From assembly GCA_018402095.1 (NCBI GenBank), contig JAGYJO010000091.1, forward strand, positions 1-6,007: a DNA stretch of 6,007 nt. Direction: 5' to 3'. Below, in pieces: positions 5,066 to 6,007 of this stretch; the stretch's first letter is position 1; the number at the start of each line of letters is the position of its first letter. The notes under the pieces were generated by a model. The model had not been told where the DNA came from. It saw only the letters and a list, made by a program, of their open reading frames with translations, and ran no database searches. The position numbers and the translations under genes are program-made. The stretch is from a bacterium. GTDB taxonomy: Bacteria; Margulisbacteria; Marinamargulisbacteria; SXXA01.

Positions 5066-6007
5066 ATGCAGATAGAAAAAGATACAGAATCATTAATGAC
5101 TGCGTTGAAAGACGGACTCTCCGAACATAGCTGGCCAGCGCTAAGAGATGTTTGTCTACGCACAGAGCCCAGCGTACTGGCAGATCTCGTTCCTAAACTA
5201 GATGATCCTGACTTGGCTATTATCTTCAGAATTCTACCACGTCAATTAACCACAAAGTTATTTGAGTACCTGGATTTAGACACCCAAAAAAGATTATTAA
5301 AAGGATTGGCACAAGAACAAGTCGCACGCCTTTTGAATGAGATGTCTCCCGATGACAGAACCGCTCTCTTGGAAGAACTTCCTGGACCCGTCGTTATAGC
5401 ATTAATGGCCTTGCTCTCGCCCAGTGAACGACAAGTAGCGCAATCTCTATTGGGGTATCCAGAAGACAGCGTCGGACGGGTAATGACGCCGGATTATCTG
5501 GCCATCAAGCCCGAATGGACCATTCAGGAAGTCCTAAGATATATCCGACGACATGGGCATGAAAAAGAATCCATGAACGTACTCTACGTTATCAATGAAG
5601 ACGGCTTGCTCATCGACGATATCCGTATCAAAGATATTTTATTGTCAGATCCAGATGTCACGATACGAACACTGATGAACGACGCCGTTGTTTTTCTCAC
5701 CGTTACAGATGACAAAGAGGTATCCGTTAGCTTATTCAGAAAGTATGACAGGGTTGTCTTACCCGTCTGTGACTCCGACGGCTTTCTTCTAGGGATCGTT
5801 ACCGTAGATGACGTCCTCGATATCGTGGAAGAAACAGATACACGTGAAATCCAACAATTTGGTGGGGTAGAAGCTTTGGACGAAGCCTACATGCAGGTGA
5901 CTTTTTGGCATTTGCTCAGCAAACGTGCCAAATGGCTTGTCATTCTCTTCGTCGGGGAGCTCTTGACCGCAAGTGCCATGGCTTTCTTCGAAGATGAATT
6001 GGCAAAA
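5066..6007 (+). CDS. mgtE: Magnesium transporter MgtE, N-terminal 314 residues, cut by the window edge
   Basis: MgtE is a homodimeric inner-membrane Mg2+ channel gated by its cytoplasmic domains. The frame is open from ATG 5066 to the window end with no stop, so the gene is truncated by the edge, not broken. Residues about 35-130 are the helical MgtE N-domain, with acidic motifs such as LNEMSPDDRTALLEELP at 90-106. Residues about 135-195 are CBS domain 1 (SVGRVMTPDYLAI at 135-147) and about 198-255 CBS domain 2 (LLGIVTVDDVLDIVEE at 241-256). Residues 257-290 correspond to the plug/linker helix, and the first membrane helix begins around 290 (WLVILFVGELLTASAMAFFEDELAK). Asp and Glu are plentiful in the N and CBS domains, fitting Mg2+ sensing. 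The full protein should be about 450 residues, so roughly 140 are missing: the remaining membrane helices with the pore. Identification is firm. Confidence 0.93.
   Translation, partial: MQIEKDTESLMTALKDGLSEHSWPALRDVCLRTEPSVLADLVPKLDDPDLAIIFRILPRQLTTKLFEYLDLDTQKRLLKGLAQEQVARLLNEMSPDDRTALLEELPGPVVIALMALLSPSERQVAQSLLGYPEDSVGRVMTPDYLAIKPEWTIQEVLRYIRRHGHEKESMNVLYVINEDGLLIDDIRIKDILLSDPDVTIRTLMNDAVVFLTVTDDKEVSVSLFRKYDRVVLPVCDSDGFLLGIVTVDDVLDIVEETDTREIQQFGGVEALDEAYMQVTFWHLLSKRAKWLVILFVGELLTASAMAFFEDELAK

Noticed and set aside
2548..5163. Minus-strand open frames within lemA, znuC, znuB and across the mgtE start
   Set aside because: They lie antisense to well-identified genes, show no family motifs and lack initiation signals.

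Overview
The window looks like bacterial chromosome of moderate GC, most likely from a Gram-negative (diderm) species. The evidence is two lipobox signal peptides on TolB-like beta-propeller proteins, good Shine-Dalgarno sites of the GGAGG type, and operon-style spacing. I cannot name the lineage from the sequence. No rRNA, tRNA, transposase, phage gene or CRISPR array was seen.

Layout. (1) Positions 73-2030, minus strand: two tandem genes for secreted, lipid-anchored beta-propeller (PD40/TolB-like) proteins. The upstream one is 984-2030 and the downstream one 73-987. They overlap by ATGA and look like diverged paralogues. (2) Positions 2031-2422: a non-coding divergent region. Its middle (about 2085-2276) is a dense block of nested inverted repeats, which looks like a small palindromic or MITE-like element. 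(3) Positions 2423-4532, plus strand: a tight three-gene operon of a LemA-family membrane protein, a ZnuC-type ABC ATPase with a histidine-rich tail, and a ZnuB-type permease. lemA ends directly against znuC, and znuC overlaps znuB by 8 bases. No substrate-binding protein (ZnuA) is encoded here. (4) Positions 4541-4570: a terminator that works on paper in both directions, between znuB and a convergent small gene. (5) Positions 4591-4794, minus strand: a 67-residue basic protein of unknown function with a very strong ribosome binding site. (6) Positions 5066-6007, plus strand: the first 314 codons of an MgtE magnesium channel/transporter, cut by the right edge.

How the genes may work together. 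The right half has a divalent-metal theme: an ABC importer core for Zn2+ or Mn2+, then an MgtE Mg2+ channel. LemA sits where a binding-protein gene is often found, but nothing in its sequence suggests it binds metal. The propeller lipoproteins form a separate envelope operon with no obvious link to the metal genes beyond sharing the divergent intergenic region. The most unusual features are the palindromic block and the lemA-znuC-znuB arrangement. I see no clear sign of a wholly new system.
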